A DNA stretch of 64,000 nt from Streptacidiphilus sp. PB12-B1b (lineage in GTDB: Bacteria; Actinomycetota; Actinomycetes; Streptomycetales; Streptomycetaceae), in NCBI RefSeq assembly GCF_014084125.1, contig NZ_CP048405.1, positions 1,550,001 to 1,614,000 of the forward strand, given 5' to 3'. Every line of letters starts with the position of its first letter. The stretch's first letter is position 1. The translations under genes were made by a program, and so were the position numbers. Positions 15,924 to 26,353 of the stretch are shown here, in pieces. The notes under the pieces were generated by a model. It was not told where the DNA came from and searched no databases. It saw only the letters and a program-made list of their open reading frames with translations.

Positions 15924-16199
15924 ATGGCGAAGACTCTGATCGACATCGACGAGGAGGCCCTGGCCCTGGCCGCCGAGGTGCTGGGCACCAGGACCAAGAA
16001 GGACACCGTCAACGCGGCCCTCACCGAGATAGGGGCCCGACTCCGGCGGCAGCGCGCCCTCGCGGAGCTGGTCAGGCTGTCCGAAGCGCAGGCCGGAGCG
16101 CAGGCCGGAGCGCAGGCCGGAGCGCAGGCCGAGGAGCGTGCCTTTGTGCCGAAGGAAAGAGCGGTGGACGCGGAATGGCAGCGCGCGAAGTCTTTCTGA
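15924..16199 (+). CDS. VapB-type antitoxin
   Basis: A 91-residue protein, ATG 15924 with GGAGGCGGG just upstream. The N-terminus MAKTLIDIDEEALALAAEVLG and TKKDTVNAALTEIG is the ribbon-helix-helix pattern of actinobacterial VapB proteins. The C-terminal part, which normally wraps the toxin, contains four copies of a 12-bp tandem repeat giving (AGAQ)n. The toxin gene starts inside its 3' end (25-base overlap). Confidence 0.85.
   Translation: MAKTLIDIDEEALALAAEVLGTRTKKDTVNAALTEIGARLRRQRALAELVRLSEAQAGAQAGAQAGAQAEERAFVPKERAVDAEWQRAKSF
16086..16132 (+). repeat. 12-bp tandem repeat inside the vapB gene
   Basis: GCGCAGGCCGGA repeated at 16086, 16098, 16110 and 16122 (last copy partial), with no mismatches in the first three. 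The unit is a multiple of three, so copy number changes would keep the frame and alter the length of the Ala-Gly-Gln linker in the antitoxin. Confidence 0.9.
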
Positions 16200-16600
16200 T
16201 CGAGGCGTCCGCCGCTGCCCGTATCCTGCTGCCGGGGCCGCTCCGGGAATGGCGGGAATCACTCGAAAGCGGACTCGTCGGTATGTGCGCGCCGACCGAA
16301 CTGGAAATGCTGCGCTCGGCCGCCTCCGTACAGGACCACGAGCTCCTGCGGCAGCAGCAGGCCGAGGTGTACACCCGCTGGCCGGTGCCGGACGCGGCCT
16401 GGACTCACGTGCACGAGCTGCAGCGCGACCTCGCCAGGACCGGCGCCCATCGTCCGGTCGGCCCCGTGCAGCTGCTGGTGGCCGTCACCGCGTTGCACCA
16501 CGGCCTCACCGTCCTCCACTACGACCCGTGCTTCGAGGCGGTCGCCCGGGCCACCGGCCAGGCCGCCCGATGGCTCGCCGAGCCCGGCAGCCTGGGGTGA
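16175..16600 (+). CDS. VapC-type PIN-domain protein with altered catalytic residues
   Basis: A 141-residue PIN protein from ATG 16175, overlapping vapB. VapC toxins are Mg-dependent RNases with four to five acidic residues. Compared with typical actinobacterial VapC proteins (LIDxSA, LExL, PDLLIA, HYDxDF), this one reads LIEASA (Glu10), LEML (Glu44, kept), PVQLLVA (Gln99 instead of Asp), HYD (Asp117, kept) and PCF (Cys119 instead of Asp). Fold-level motifs such as HGLTVLHYD and ATGQ are preserved. It may be a weakened or inactive toxin. Confidence 0.8.
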   Translation: MAAREVFLIEASAAARILLPGPLREWRESLESGLVGMCAPTELEMLRSAASVQDHELLRQQQAEVYTRWPVPDAAWTHVHELQRDLARTGAHRPVGPVQLLVAVTALHHGLTVLHYDPCFEAVARATGQAARWLAEPGSLG

Positions 16601-16656
16601 GCGGCCGCGGGGTCATCGCCGCACGCCGGGGCCGCGTACCCTTGAGGGAGTACACG

Positions 16657-16680
16657 ATGACCCTTCTGCCTAAGGACTGA
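16657..16680 (+). CDS. Seven-codon upstream ORF (MTLLPKD)
   Basis: ATG 16657 is preceded by GAGGGAG at 16645-16650/51 and ends in TGA at 16678-16680. Its last codons overlap AAGGA (16672-16676), the likely ribosome binding site of the next gene, whose probable CTG start is only five bases after the stop. TACCCT at 16637-16642 could be the -10. This arrangement suggests translational coupling or a leader peptide; expression is not shown. Confidence 0.45.
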   Translation: MTLLPKD

Positions 16681-16685
16681 GCGCA

Positions 16686-17519
16686 CTGGCACGCCGCACG
16701 CCCGACGGTCCGCCGCCCGCACCGGTGGTGCAGCGCATCCGACTGCGCTACACCAAGCGAGGCCGTCTGCGCTTCACCAGCCACCGCGACTTCCAGCGGG
16801 CCCTGGAGCGCGCGCTGCGCCGCTCGGACGTACCCATGGCCTACTCGGCGGGCTTCTCGCCGCACCCGCGGATCAGCTTCGCCAACGCCGTGCCCACCGG
16901 CTCCGCCAGCGAGGCCGAGTACGTCGAGCTGGCACTGAGCGCGCACCGGGATCCGGAGCTGCTGCGGGCGCAGCTGGACGAGTCGCTCCCCAACGGCCTC
17001 GACGTCATCGACGCGGTCGAGGTGCGCACCCCCAACTTCACCGACCGGCTGGAAGCCTCCTCGTGGGAGCTGCGGCTGGACGGCGTGGACCCGGACGAGG
17101 CCCGCGCCGCCGTCGCCGCCTTCCTCGCACAGGAGAGCGTCGAGGTCCAGCGGCAGATGAAGAACGGCTTGCGCACCTTCGACGCGCGCGGGGCCGTGGT
17201 CGCCCTCGAAGTGGCCGAATCGCAGGTCGGCGCGGGTGTCTCCGCGCTGCCCGAAAGTAGTACCGATATCCCCGCAGGCCGTGGCTGTGCGATACTGCGG
17301 CTGGTTGTTCGGCACGCTACACCCGCCGTCCGACCCGATGACGTCCTGTCCGGTCTCTGCGCGACGGCCGACCTGGCGCTGCCGGTCCCCGCTGGGGTGA
17401 CCAGGCTGGCGCAGGGGCCGCTAGATGTGGAGTCCGGTGCGGTGACCGACCCGTTCGCGCCCGACCGTGGCGCGGCAGAGGCCCTCCCAACGGAGGCGGC
17501 CGAGCCGCAGCCCGTGTAG
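16686..17519 (+). CDS. TIGR03936 family radical-SAM-associated protein (DUF2344), probable CTG start
   Basis: About 277 residues. The domain begins VVQRIRLRYTKRGRLRFTSHRDFQRALERA and includes GFSPHPRISFANAVPTG. It is the usual companion of the TIGR03960 radical SAM protein. Start choice: the reading frame upstream of GTG 16725 continues as LARRTPDGPPPAP to a CTG at 16686, which sits nine bases after AAGGA. Streptomyces orthologues, as I recall, begin MARRTP at this position. GTG 16725 (264 residues) has no ribosome binding site. The gene is followed by rne. Confidence 0.88.
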   Translation: MARRTPDGPPPAPVVQRIRLRYTKRGRLRFTSHRDFQRALERALRRSDVPMAYSAGFSPHPRISFANAVPTGSASEAEYVELALSAHRDPELLRAQLDESLPNGLDVIDAVEVRTPNFTDRLEASSWELRLDGVDPDEARAAVAAFLAQESVEVQRQMKNGLRTFDARGAVVALEVAESQVGAGVSALPESSTDIPAGRGCAILRLVVRHATPAVRPDDVLSGLCATADLALPVPAGVTRLAQGPLDVESGAVTDPFAPDRGAAEALPTEAAEPQPV

Positions 17520-17604
17520 GCGGCGGTCGGCCGGTCTGGCCCGCGCCCTGCACCTCAGGTGCATCGCGGCTCGTCGTCGTGTGAAGCCCCACAGCGCTGG
17601 TGCG

Positions 17605-17661
17605 GGGCCCCCGGGAGCCACCCGGGGCCCGGTGCACCCGGCCGTACCCGACGGTACGGCC
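17605..17661 (+). promoter_or_regulatory. Two hairpins in the 5' leader of rne
   Basis: The 288-base gap before rne contains GGGCCCCCGGG/CCCGGGGCCC (17605-17615 with 17621-17630, one bulged C) and a perfect 9-bp hairpin GGCCGTACC-cgac-GGTACGGCC (17640-17661). They may terminate the upstream gene or form a structured rne leader; RNase E homologues in some bacteria control their own mRNA through 5' leader structure. Confidence 0.45.
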
Positions 17662-17807
17662 CGGCGCGACGAAGACCTGAAGACTGGCCTGACCAGAAGA
17701 CTTTTCAGCGGTACCGACCTACGGACCGCTGATCGACACACGTGAGCCCCTGTGCGGCGCCCGCCTCGAAGCGCGGCGCCCGGGGGCATGACGGGAGAAC
17801 CGCCCGG

Positions 17808-20800
17808 ATGCCTGATTTCAACGAACAGAACGAAACGAACGAACAGAACAACGCCGAGGGCAGCGCCCCGGCCTCCGCGCCGAAGGCGGCCCCGCGCCGC
17901 CGCCGCGCGGCCAGCCGTCCGGCCGGCCCGCCGGTGGGCGACGCCCCGGAGACGCCCGCCGAGACCGCCGCAGCTCCGGCTGCGCCCGCAGCGGCGGCCG
18001 AGGAGGCCCCCGCCGAGCCGGTGAAGCGCGCCGCCCGGCGGACCCGCAAGAAGGTCGTCGCCGAGGCCCCGGCCGCCGAGCCCGCCGCCCAGGCCGCGCC
18101 CGCAGAGCCCGCCGCTGAGGCCCCGGCCGCCGCCGAGCCCGCGCCCGCCGAGGCTGCTGCCGAGGGCGCCGCTGCCGCCGAACCGGTGAAGCGCGCCCGC
18201 CGCACCCGCAAGAAGGCCGCCGCCGAGCCCGCGCCGGTCGAGGAGCCGCAGCCGGTCGCCGAGGAGCAGCCGCAGCCCGCCGAGGACGAGGCCGAGGAGG
18301 ACGAGGCCGCCGAGCCCGCGCCCGTCGCCGCCGCGCCCGCCGCCCCCGCCGAGGAGCCCACCGCGCACCGCACCCGCCGCCGCGCCGTGCGTCCCTCCAC
18401 CGCGATCTTCCAGGCGCCGGTGTTCGAGGAGCCGACCGAGATCGTCGTACCGGCCCGCCCGGCCGTGCCGGTCGCCGCCTTCACCCCGCCCGCCGCCACC
18501 CGCCCCGAGCAGGCCGAGCAGGCCGAGGCCGACGAGCCGGTCGTCGAGGACCGCCGCCGCACCCGCCGCCGCGCCACCGCGCCCGTCGCGGCCCCCGCCG
18601 CCGAGGCCGCGCCCGCCGCCGAGCAGGCCGGGGCCGACGAGCCGGTCGCGCCCGCCGAGGAGCGCCGCCGTACCCGCCGCAGCTCCGCGCCGGCCGCGCC
18701 GACCACGCCCGCCGTCTTCCAGCTCTCCTCCGGCCGTACCCCGCTCGGCGCCGAGCCGCCGCGCCGCGCCGAGGCCCCCGCCCCGGCCGCCGCCGAGGAG
18801 CCGGCCGAGGACGAGTCCGCCGGCGGACGCCGCCGCAACCGCCGCCGGGCGACCTCCGCCGCCACCGCCCCCGCGTTCGAGGCGCCCGCCGCCCGCGAGC
18901 CGGAGGAGGATCTGGTCGAGGACGCCGACGAGGCCGAGGACGCGCAGGAGCCCCAGGACCGCCAGGAGTACGCCGAGGACGGCCGGTCCTCGCGCCGCCG
19001 CCGTCGCGGTGGCCGTCGCCGCCGCCGCGGCGAGGGCGACGACGAGTCCGCCGCCGACGAGCAGCAGCCGACCGGCGCCGACGAGCAGCACGACGCCGTC
19101 CACGAGGACGACGAGGACGAGGACGACGACCTCGGCGAGGCGCTGTCGGCGTCCAGCCGTCGCCGCCGTCGCCGTCGCCGCCGCAGCGGGGACGCCTCGG
19201 GCGAGGCCGAGGCCGTGGTGGCGGCCGACGACCCGGAGCGCACCGTCGTCAAGGTGCGCGAGCCGCGCCGCCGCACCCCGGTGGCCGCCGCCGCGGCCGA
19301 CGCGCCGTTCGACCCGGACGAGGTCCAGTCGATCAAGGGCTCGACCCGGCTGGAGGCCAAGAAGCAGCGCCGCCGCGAGGGCCGCGAGCAGGGCCGCCGC
19401 CGGGTGCCGATCATCACCGAGGCCGAGTTCCTGGCCCGCCGCGAGGCCGTCGAGCGGGTGATGGTCGTCCGCCAGCACGGCGAGCGCACCCAGATCGGCG
19501 TGCTCGAGGACGGCGTGCTGGTCGAGCACTACGTCAACAAGGAGCAGGCCACCTCCTACGTCGGCAATGTGTACCTGGGCAAGGTGCAGAACGTGCTGCC
19601 GTCCATGGAGGCCGCGTTCATCGACATCGGCAAGGGCCGCAACGCGGTGCTGTACGCCGGTGAGGTCAACTTCCAGGCGCTCGGCGTCAAGGGCGGCCCG
19701 CGCCGGATCGAGTCGGTGCTGAAGTCCGGCTCCTCGGTGCTGGTGCAGGTCTCCAAGGACCCGATCGGCCACAAGGGCGCCCGGCTGACCAGCCAGATCT
19801 CCCTGCCCGGCCGCTACCTGGTGTACGTGCCCGAGGGCTCGATGACCGGGATCAGCCGCAAGCTGCCCGACACCGAGCGGGCACGGCTGAAGAACATCCT
19901 CAAGAAGATCGTCCCGGACGACGCGGGCGTCATCGTGCGCACCGCCGCCGAGGGCGCCTCCGAGGAGGAGCTGACCCGCGACGTCCAGCGGCTGCAGCAG
20001 CAGTGGGAGGACATCCAGAAGAAGGTCAGCAGCGGCAACGCGCCGACGCTGCTCTACGGCGAGCCGGACATGACCGTCCGGGTGGTCCGCGACATCTTCA
20101 ACGAGGACTTCACCAAGGTCATCGTCTCCGGCGACACCGCCTGGGAGACCATCCACGAGTACGTCGCCGGGGTCGCCCCCGACCTCGTGCCGAGGCTCCA
20201 GCGGTGGACGTCCGAGGTCGACGTCTTCGCCACGTACCGCATCGACGAGCAGCTGATGAAGGCGCTGGACCGCAAGGTCTGGCTGCCCAGCGGCGGTTCG
20301 CTGGTGATCGACAAGACCGAGGCGATGATCGTCGTCGACGTCAACACCGGCAAGTTCACCGGGCAGGGCGGCAACCTCGAGGAGACCGTCACCCGCAACA
20401 ACATCGAGGCGGCCGAGGAGATCGTCCGCCAGCTGCGGCTGCGCGACCTCGGCGGCATCATCGTGATCGACTTCATCGACATGGTGCTGGAGTCCAACCG
20501 CGATCTGGTGCTGCGCCGCCTGCTGGAGTGCCTGGGCCGGGACCGGACCAAGCACCAGGTGGCCGAGGTCACCTCGCTGGGCCTGGTGCAGATGACCCGC
20601 AAGCGGGTCGGCCAGGGCCTGCTGGAGTCCTTCTCCGAGACCTGCGTGCACTGCAACGGACGCGGCGTCATCGTCCACATGGAGCAGCCCCCGGCGGTGC
20701 CGAAGGGCTTCTCCGGCCCGCGGCCGGGCGAGGAGGGCTCCGCGCCCGCCGCCGAGCGCAGCGGCGGCAAGCGCCGCCGTCGCGGACGCGGCGGGGACGC

Positions 20801-21533
20801 GGGCGAGGTCCACGAGCACGAGCACGAGGCCGGTCTGGAGGGCCTGGTCGACGACCTGGTCGCGCACGGGCTGAGCAACGAGGACGTCGAGGACCTGGAG
20901 ATCGAGGTGACGGCGCCCGCTCCGGCCGCCGAGACCATCGAGACCGAGATCGCCGAGCCCGGGATCGAGGTCTTCGAGACGCCCGCTGCGGTCGTGGCCG
21001 AGGTGGTCGAGGCCGCTGCAGCCCCCGCGCCGCTGGACGCGGCCGTGCAGGCGGAGGCCGAGGAGCTGGCCGAGGCGATGATCGAGTCGTCCGCCCGCCC
21101 GGCGCGCACCCGCCGCCGCGCGGTCCGCAAGGCCACCTCGCCCGCCGGTCCGCCGGCGGCGCAGGAGGCGGCCGTGCTGGTCGTCCCGGCGCGGGCCGCC
21201 GAGCCGGTCGCGGAGGTCGTGGTCGAGACGGTTGAGGAGCCGGTGTCCGTACCGGAGCCGGTGGTTGAGGCCGCCGAGCCGGTGGCCGAGGCCGCTGATG
21301 CCGAGACCGAGCCGGTCGCGGAGGCCCCGGCCGAGGCCCCCGCGCCGCGCAAGCGGGCTCCGCGCAAGGCCGCCGCCAAGAAGACGGCCGCCGCCGAGGG
21401 CGCTCCGGCCAAGAAGGCCGCCGCCAAGAAGACGGCCGCGAAGAAGACGACGGCCAAGAAGGCCGCCACCAAGCGGACGCCCGCCAAGAAGGCCGCCGCC
21501 GGGGACGCCCCCGAGGCGCCCGCCGCCGAGTAG
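17808..21533 (+). CDS. rne: Ribonuclease E/G family protein, very long form
   Basis: A 1241-residue endoribonuclease for rRNA processing and mRNA decay. Residues 1 to about 545 are low-complexity Ala/Pro/Glu/Arg with repeated RRxRR basic patches. The catalytic core follows: S1 domain from about 551 (VGNVYLGKVQNVLPSMEAAF), the Mg-binding aspartates Asp844 (VVDVNTGKF) and Asp888 (IVIDFIDM), and the zinc-link CxxC at Cys946/Cys949 (CVHCNGRG). The C-terminus is again disordered and ends in Lys-Ala repeats (KKAAAKKTAAKKTTAKK). ATG 17808 follows GGGAG at ten bases. This flanking-arms layout is typical of Streptomyces RNase E. Confidence 0.95.
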   Translation: MPDFNEQNETNEQNNAEGSAPASAPKAAPRRRRAASRPAGPPVGDAPETPAETAAAPAAPAAAAEEAPAEPVKRAARRTRKKVVAEAPAAEPAAQAAPAEPAAEAPAAAEPAPAEAAAEGAAAAEPVKRARRTRKKAAAEPAPVEEPQPVAEEQPQPAEDEAEEDEAAEPAPVAAAPAAPAEEPTAHRTRRRAVRPSTAIFQAPVFEEPTEIVVPARPAVPVAAFTPPAATRPEQAEQAEADEPVVEDRRRTRRRATAPVAAPAAEAAPAAEQAGADEPVAPAEERRRTRRSSAPAAPTTPAVFQLSSGRTPLGAEPPRRAEAPAPAAAEEPAEDESAGGRRRNRRRATSAATAPAFEAPAAREPEEDLVEDADEAEDAQEPQDRQEYAEDGRSSRRRRRGGRRRRRGEGDDESAADEQQPTGADEQHDAVHEDDEDEDDDLGEALSASSRRRRRRRRRSGDASGEAEAVVAADDPERTVVKVREPRRRTPVAAAAADAPFDPDEVQSIKGSTRLEAKKQRRREGREQGRRRVPIITEAEFLARREAVERVMVVRQHGERTQIGVLEDGVLVEHYVNKEQATSYVGNVYLGKVQNVLPSMEAAFIDIGKGRNAVLYAGEVNFQALGVKGGPRRIESVLKSGSSVLVQVSKDPIGHKGARLTSQISLPGRYLVYVPEGSMTGISRKLPDTERARLKNILKKIVPDDAGVIVRTAAEGASEEELTRDVQRLQQQWEDIQKKVSSGNAPTLLYGEPDMTVRVVRDIFNEDFTKVIVSGDTAWETIHEYVAGVAPDLVPRLQRWTSEVDVFATYRIDEQLMKALDRKVWLPSGGSLVIDKTEAMIVVDVNTGKFTGQGGNLEETVTRNNIEAAEEIVRQLRLRDLGGIIVIDFIDMVLESNRDLVLRRLLECLGRDRTKHQVAEVTSLGLVQMTRKRVGQGLLESFSETCVHCNGRGVIVHMEQPPAVPKGFSGPRPGEEGSAPAAERSGGKRRRRGRGGDAGEVHEHEHEAGLEGLVDDLVAHGLSNEDVEDLEIEVTAPAPAAETIETEIAEPGIEVFETPAAVVAEVVEAAAAPAPLDAAVQAEAEELAEAMIESSARPARTRRRAVRKATSPAGPPAAQEAAVLVVPARAAEPVAEVVVETVEEPVSVPEPVVEAAEPVAEAADAETEPVAEAPAEAPAPRKRAPRKAAAKKTAAAEGAPAKKAAAKKTAAKKTTAKKAATKRTPAKKAAAGDAPEAPAAE

Positions 21534-21548
21534 CACCGCAGCGCGCCC

Positions 21549-21585
21549 GCCGCCCGCCCCGTCCGCTCCGGACGCGGCGGGCGGC
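21549..21585 (+). terminator. GC-rich hairpin after rne
   Basis: GCCGCCCGCCCCGTCCG (21549-21565), loop CTC, CGGACGCGGCGGGCGGC (21569-21585), one mismatch in 17 pairs. It begins 15 bases after the rne stop. The rest of the 310-base gap up to rplU (21586-21843) holds no gene; TTGACC near 21695 could be a -35 but I see no matching -10. Confidence 0.7.
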
Positions 21586-21843
21586 GGCGTCACGGGCCGC
21601 CGAGGGCCGCCGCGGGCCGCCCGGGCACCCGCTCCCGCCTGCACCGGTGCCCCCACTGGGCTGGTTTGACCCGCGGCCTTGCGGTCCGTAGCCTTGACCC
21701 TCGGCGTGCTTTGCATTCGGCAGTGTCACGCCCCGCTCCTGAGCACATCCCTCCCGAGCCTCGCGCCCGGGGGAGGCCCCTTGCCGTTTCGCTGCGGGGA
21801 GGCTGGCGTCAGGGGCTCCGATCGAGTTGAGAGTGGGTTCGCG

Positions 21844-22158
21844 GTGTACGCGATCGTGCGTAGCGGCGGTCGGCAGCACAAGGTTGCTGTCGGCGATGTT
21901 TTCGAGTCCGACAAGGTCGACGCCAAGGTCGGCGAGACCGTTGAGCTTTCGACGATCCTGATCGTCGACGGGGACTCGGTCACCAGTGACCCGTGGGTCC
22001 TGGCCGGTGTGAAGGTTCGCGCCGAGGTGGTCGACCACCACAAGGGCGAGAAGATCAACATCATGAAGTACAAGAACAAGACCGGTTACCGCAAGCGCAT
22101 GGGCCACCGTCAGCGCCACACCGCGCTCCGCGTGACCAGCATCGACTCGGCGAAGTAA
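21844..22158 (+). CDS. rplU: 50S ribosomal protein L21
   Basis: A 104-residue protein from GTG 21844 ([20 protein letters not shown]), ending [17 protein letters not shown]. The signature [18 protein letters not shown]-like block ([16 protein letters not shown]) is clear. An open frame extends upstream to about 21679, but L21 starts at YAIVR, so the shorter start is chosen. It is followed 13 bases later by rpmA, as in most bacteria. Confidence 0.97.
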   Translation: MYAIVRSGGRQHKVAVGDVFESDKVDAKVGETVELSTILIVDGDSVTSDPWVLAGVKVRAEVVDHHKGEKINIMKYKNKTGYRKRMGHRQRHTALRVTSIDSAK

Positions 22159-22171
22159 GGGGCAAGGGGAG

Positions 22172-22429
22172 ATGGCACACAAGAAGGGCGCAAGCTCTAC
22201 CCGTAACGGCCGCGACTCGAACGCCCAGCGCCTCGGCGTGAAGCGCTTCGGCGGCCAGCAGGTCAACGCCGGCGAGATCATCGTCCGCCAGCGCGGCACC
22301 CACTTCCACCCGGGTACCGGCGTCGGCCGCGGCAGCGACGACACCCTGTTCGCGCTCAACGCCGGTGCGGTCGAGTTCGGTACTCGCCGTGGCCGCCGCG
22401 TCGTGAACATCGTCCCGGTCGCCGCCTGA
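22172..22429 (+). CDS. rpmA: 50S ribosomal protein L27
   Basis: An 85-residue protein beginning [20 protein letters not shown], whose N-terminal arm reaches the peptidyl-transferase centre; [10 protein letters not shown] and [13 protein letters not shown] are family signatures. GGGGAG precedes ATG 22172. Cotranscribed with rplU and followed by a strong terminator. Confidence 0.98.
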   Translation: MAHKKGASSTRNGRDSNAQRLGVKRFGGQQVNAGEIIVRQRGTHFHPGTGVGRGSDDTLFALNAGAVEFGTRRGRRVVNIVPVAA

Positions 22430-22484
22430 TCCAGGCCGACCGCGGGACCGTTCAACGCGCAGCAGCGTGTGACAACGTGATATC

Positions 22485-22516
22485 GAGGGTGGATCGGAAC
22501 ATTCCGGTCCACCCTC
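22485..22516 (+). terminator. Terminator between rpmA and obgE
   Basis: GAGGGTGGATCGGAA (22485-22499), CA, TTCCGGTCCACCCTC (22502-22516): a 15-bp stem with one G-U wobble, extendable by a C-G pair. It separates rplU-rpmA from obgE; the obgE ribosome binding site lies 25 bases beyond, so partial read-through is likely. Confidence 0.75.
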
Positions 22517-22557
22517 GGTGTTTGGACAGAAACCCCCTATCGAGAGGCACCATCACC

Positions 22558-25067
<2,510 letters not shown>

Positions 25068-25145
25068 AACCGGAATGAGCCCGGAGCCCGGTTCGCGTAC
25101 ATTGCTTCCGGCCGGGGGACAGCACGAGAGTTCAGGAGCGACGGC

Positions 25146-26288
25146 GTGACAGGCACCCTGCGGGAGGACGTGCTGAGCGCACGCCGGATCGTGGTCAAGG
25201 TGGGCTCGTCCTCGCTGACCACGGCCTCCGGCGGGCTCGACGCCGACCGGGTCGACGCGCTGGTGGACGTCCTGGCCAAGAGCCGCGGCGCCGGAGCCGA
25301 GGTGGTGCTGGTCTCCTCCGGCGCCATCGCCGCCGGGCTGGCCCCGCTCGGCCTGGAGAGGCGCCCCAGCGACCTGGCCCGGCAGCAGGCCGCCGCCAGC
25401 GTCGGCCAGGGGCTGCTCATGGCCCGCTACACCGCCTCCTTCGCCCGCTACGGACTGCGGGTCGGGCAGGTGCTGCTGACCGCCGAGGACGCCAGCCGCC
25501 GGGCGCACTACCGCAACGCCTTCCGCACCCTGGAGCAGCTGCTGGCGATGGGCGCGGTGCCGGTGGTCAACGAGAACGACACCGTCGCCACCGCCGAGAT
25601 CAAGTTCGGCGACAACGACCGGCTCGCCGCCCTGGTCGCCCACCTGGTCCGGGCCGACCTGCTGGTCCTGCTCTCGGACGTGGACGGGCTGTACGACGGC
25701 GACCCGAGCAAGGCGGGCACCAGCAGGATCGACGAGGTGCACGGGCCGCAGGACCTCTCCGGCGTGGTCATCGGCAGCGCCGGCAAGGCCGGGGTGGGCA
25801 CCGGCGGCATGGTCACCAAGGTCGAGGCGGCCCGGATCGCCACCGGCGCGGGCATCCCGGTGGTGCTGACCGCCGCCCGCCACGCCGCCGACGCCCTCGC
25901 CGGACGCCCCACCGGCACCCTGTTCCACCGCACCGGCCGCCGCTCCACCGACCGGCTGTTGTGGCTCGAGCACGCCAGCGCCCCGCGCGGCGCGGTCCGG
26001 CTGGACGCGGGCGCGGTCAGGGCCGTCGTGGAACGCCACAGCTCGCTGCTTGCCGCCGGTGTCACGGGTGTTGAGGGAGAGTTCGCCCCCGGCGATCCGG
26101 TCGACCTTCTTGATGAAAACGGCAACATCATCGCGCGTGGGCTGGTCAACTTTGATGTGCGAGAGCTTCCCCTGCTCCTGGGACGCTCGACGCGGGACCT
26201 GGCAAGGGAGTTGGGCCCCGCATACGAGCGCGAGGTGGTGCACCGGGACGACCTCGTGGTGCTCCCTTCCGCACCTGGACCGGCCTGA
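25146..26288 (+). CDS. proB: Glutamate 5-kinase
   Basis: A 380-residue first enzyme of proline synthesis (glutamate to gamma-glutamyl phosphate). Amino-acid-kinase domain at about 1-265 (VVKVGSSSLTTASGG, VLVSSGAIAAG, NENDTVATAEIKFGDND, LLSDVDGLYDGDP, GTGGMVTKVEAARIAT) and a PUA domain at about 285-375. GTG 25146 follows AGGAG. proA lies 700 bases downstream, split from proB by one unknown gene. Confidence 0.97.
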   Translation: MTGTLREDVLSARRIVVKVGSSSLTTASGGLDADRVDALVDVLAKSRGAGAEVVLVSSGAIAAGLAPLGLERRPSDLARQQAAASVGQGLLMARYTASFARYGLRVGQVLLTAEDASRRAHYRNAFRTLEQLLAMGAVPVVNENDTVATAEIKFGDNDRLAALVAHLVRADLLVLLSDVDGLYDGDPSKAGTSRIDEVHGPQDLSGVVIGSAGKAGVGTGGMVTKVEAARIATGAGIPVVLTAARHAADALAGRPTGTLFHRTGRRSTDRLLWLEHASAPRGAVRLDAGAVRAVVERHSSLLAAGVTGVEGEFAPGDPVDLLDENGNIIARGLVNFDVRELPLLLGRSTRDLARELGPAYEREVVHRDDLVVLPSAPGPA

Positions 26289-26353
26289 CCGGCGGCGACG
26301 GCGGCCGCGGGGGCGCTCCGGCAGGGGACGACATCACGGACAGGAGGTCGCCA

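Noticed and set aside
17421-21716. 1431-residue open frame on the minus strand opposite rne
   Set aside because: Low-complexity Gly/Leu/Arg translation caused by the codon bias of rne on the other strand; the plus frame has clear RNase E motifs.
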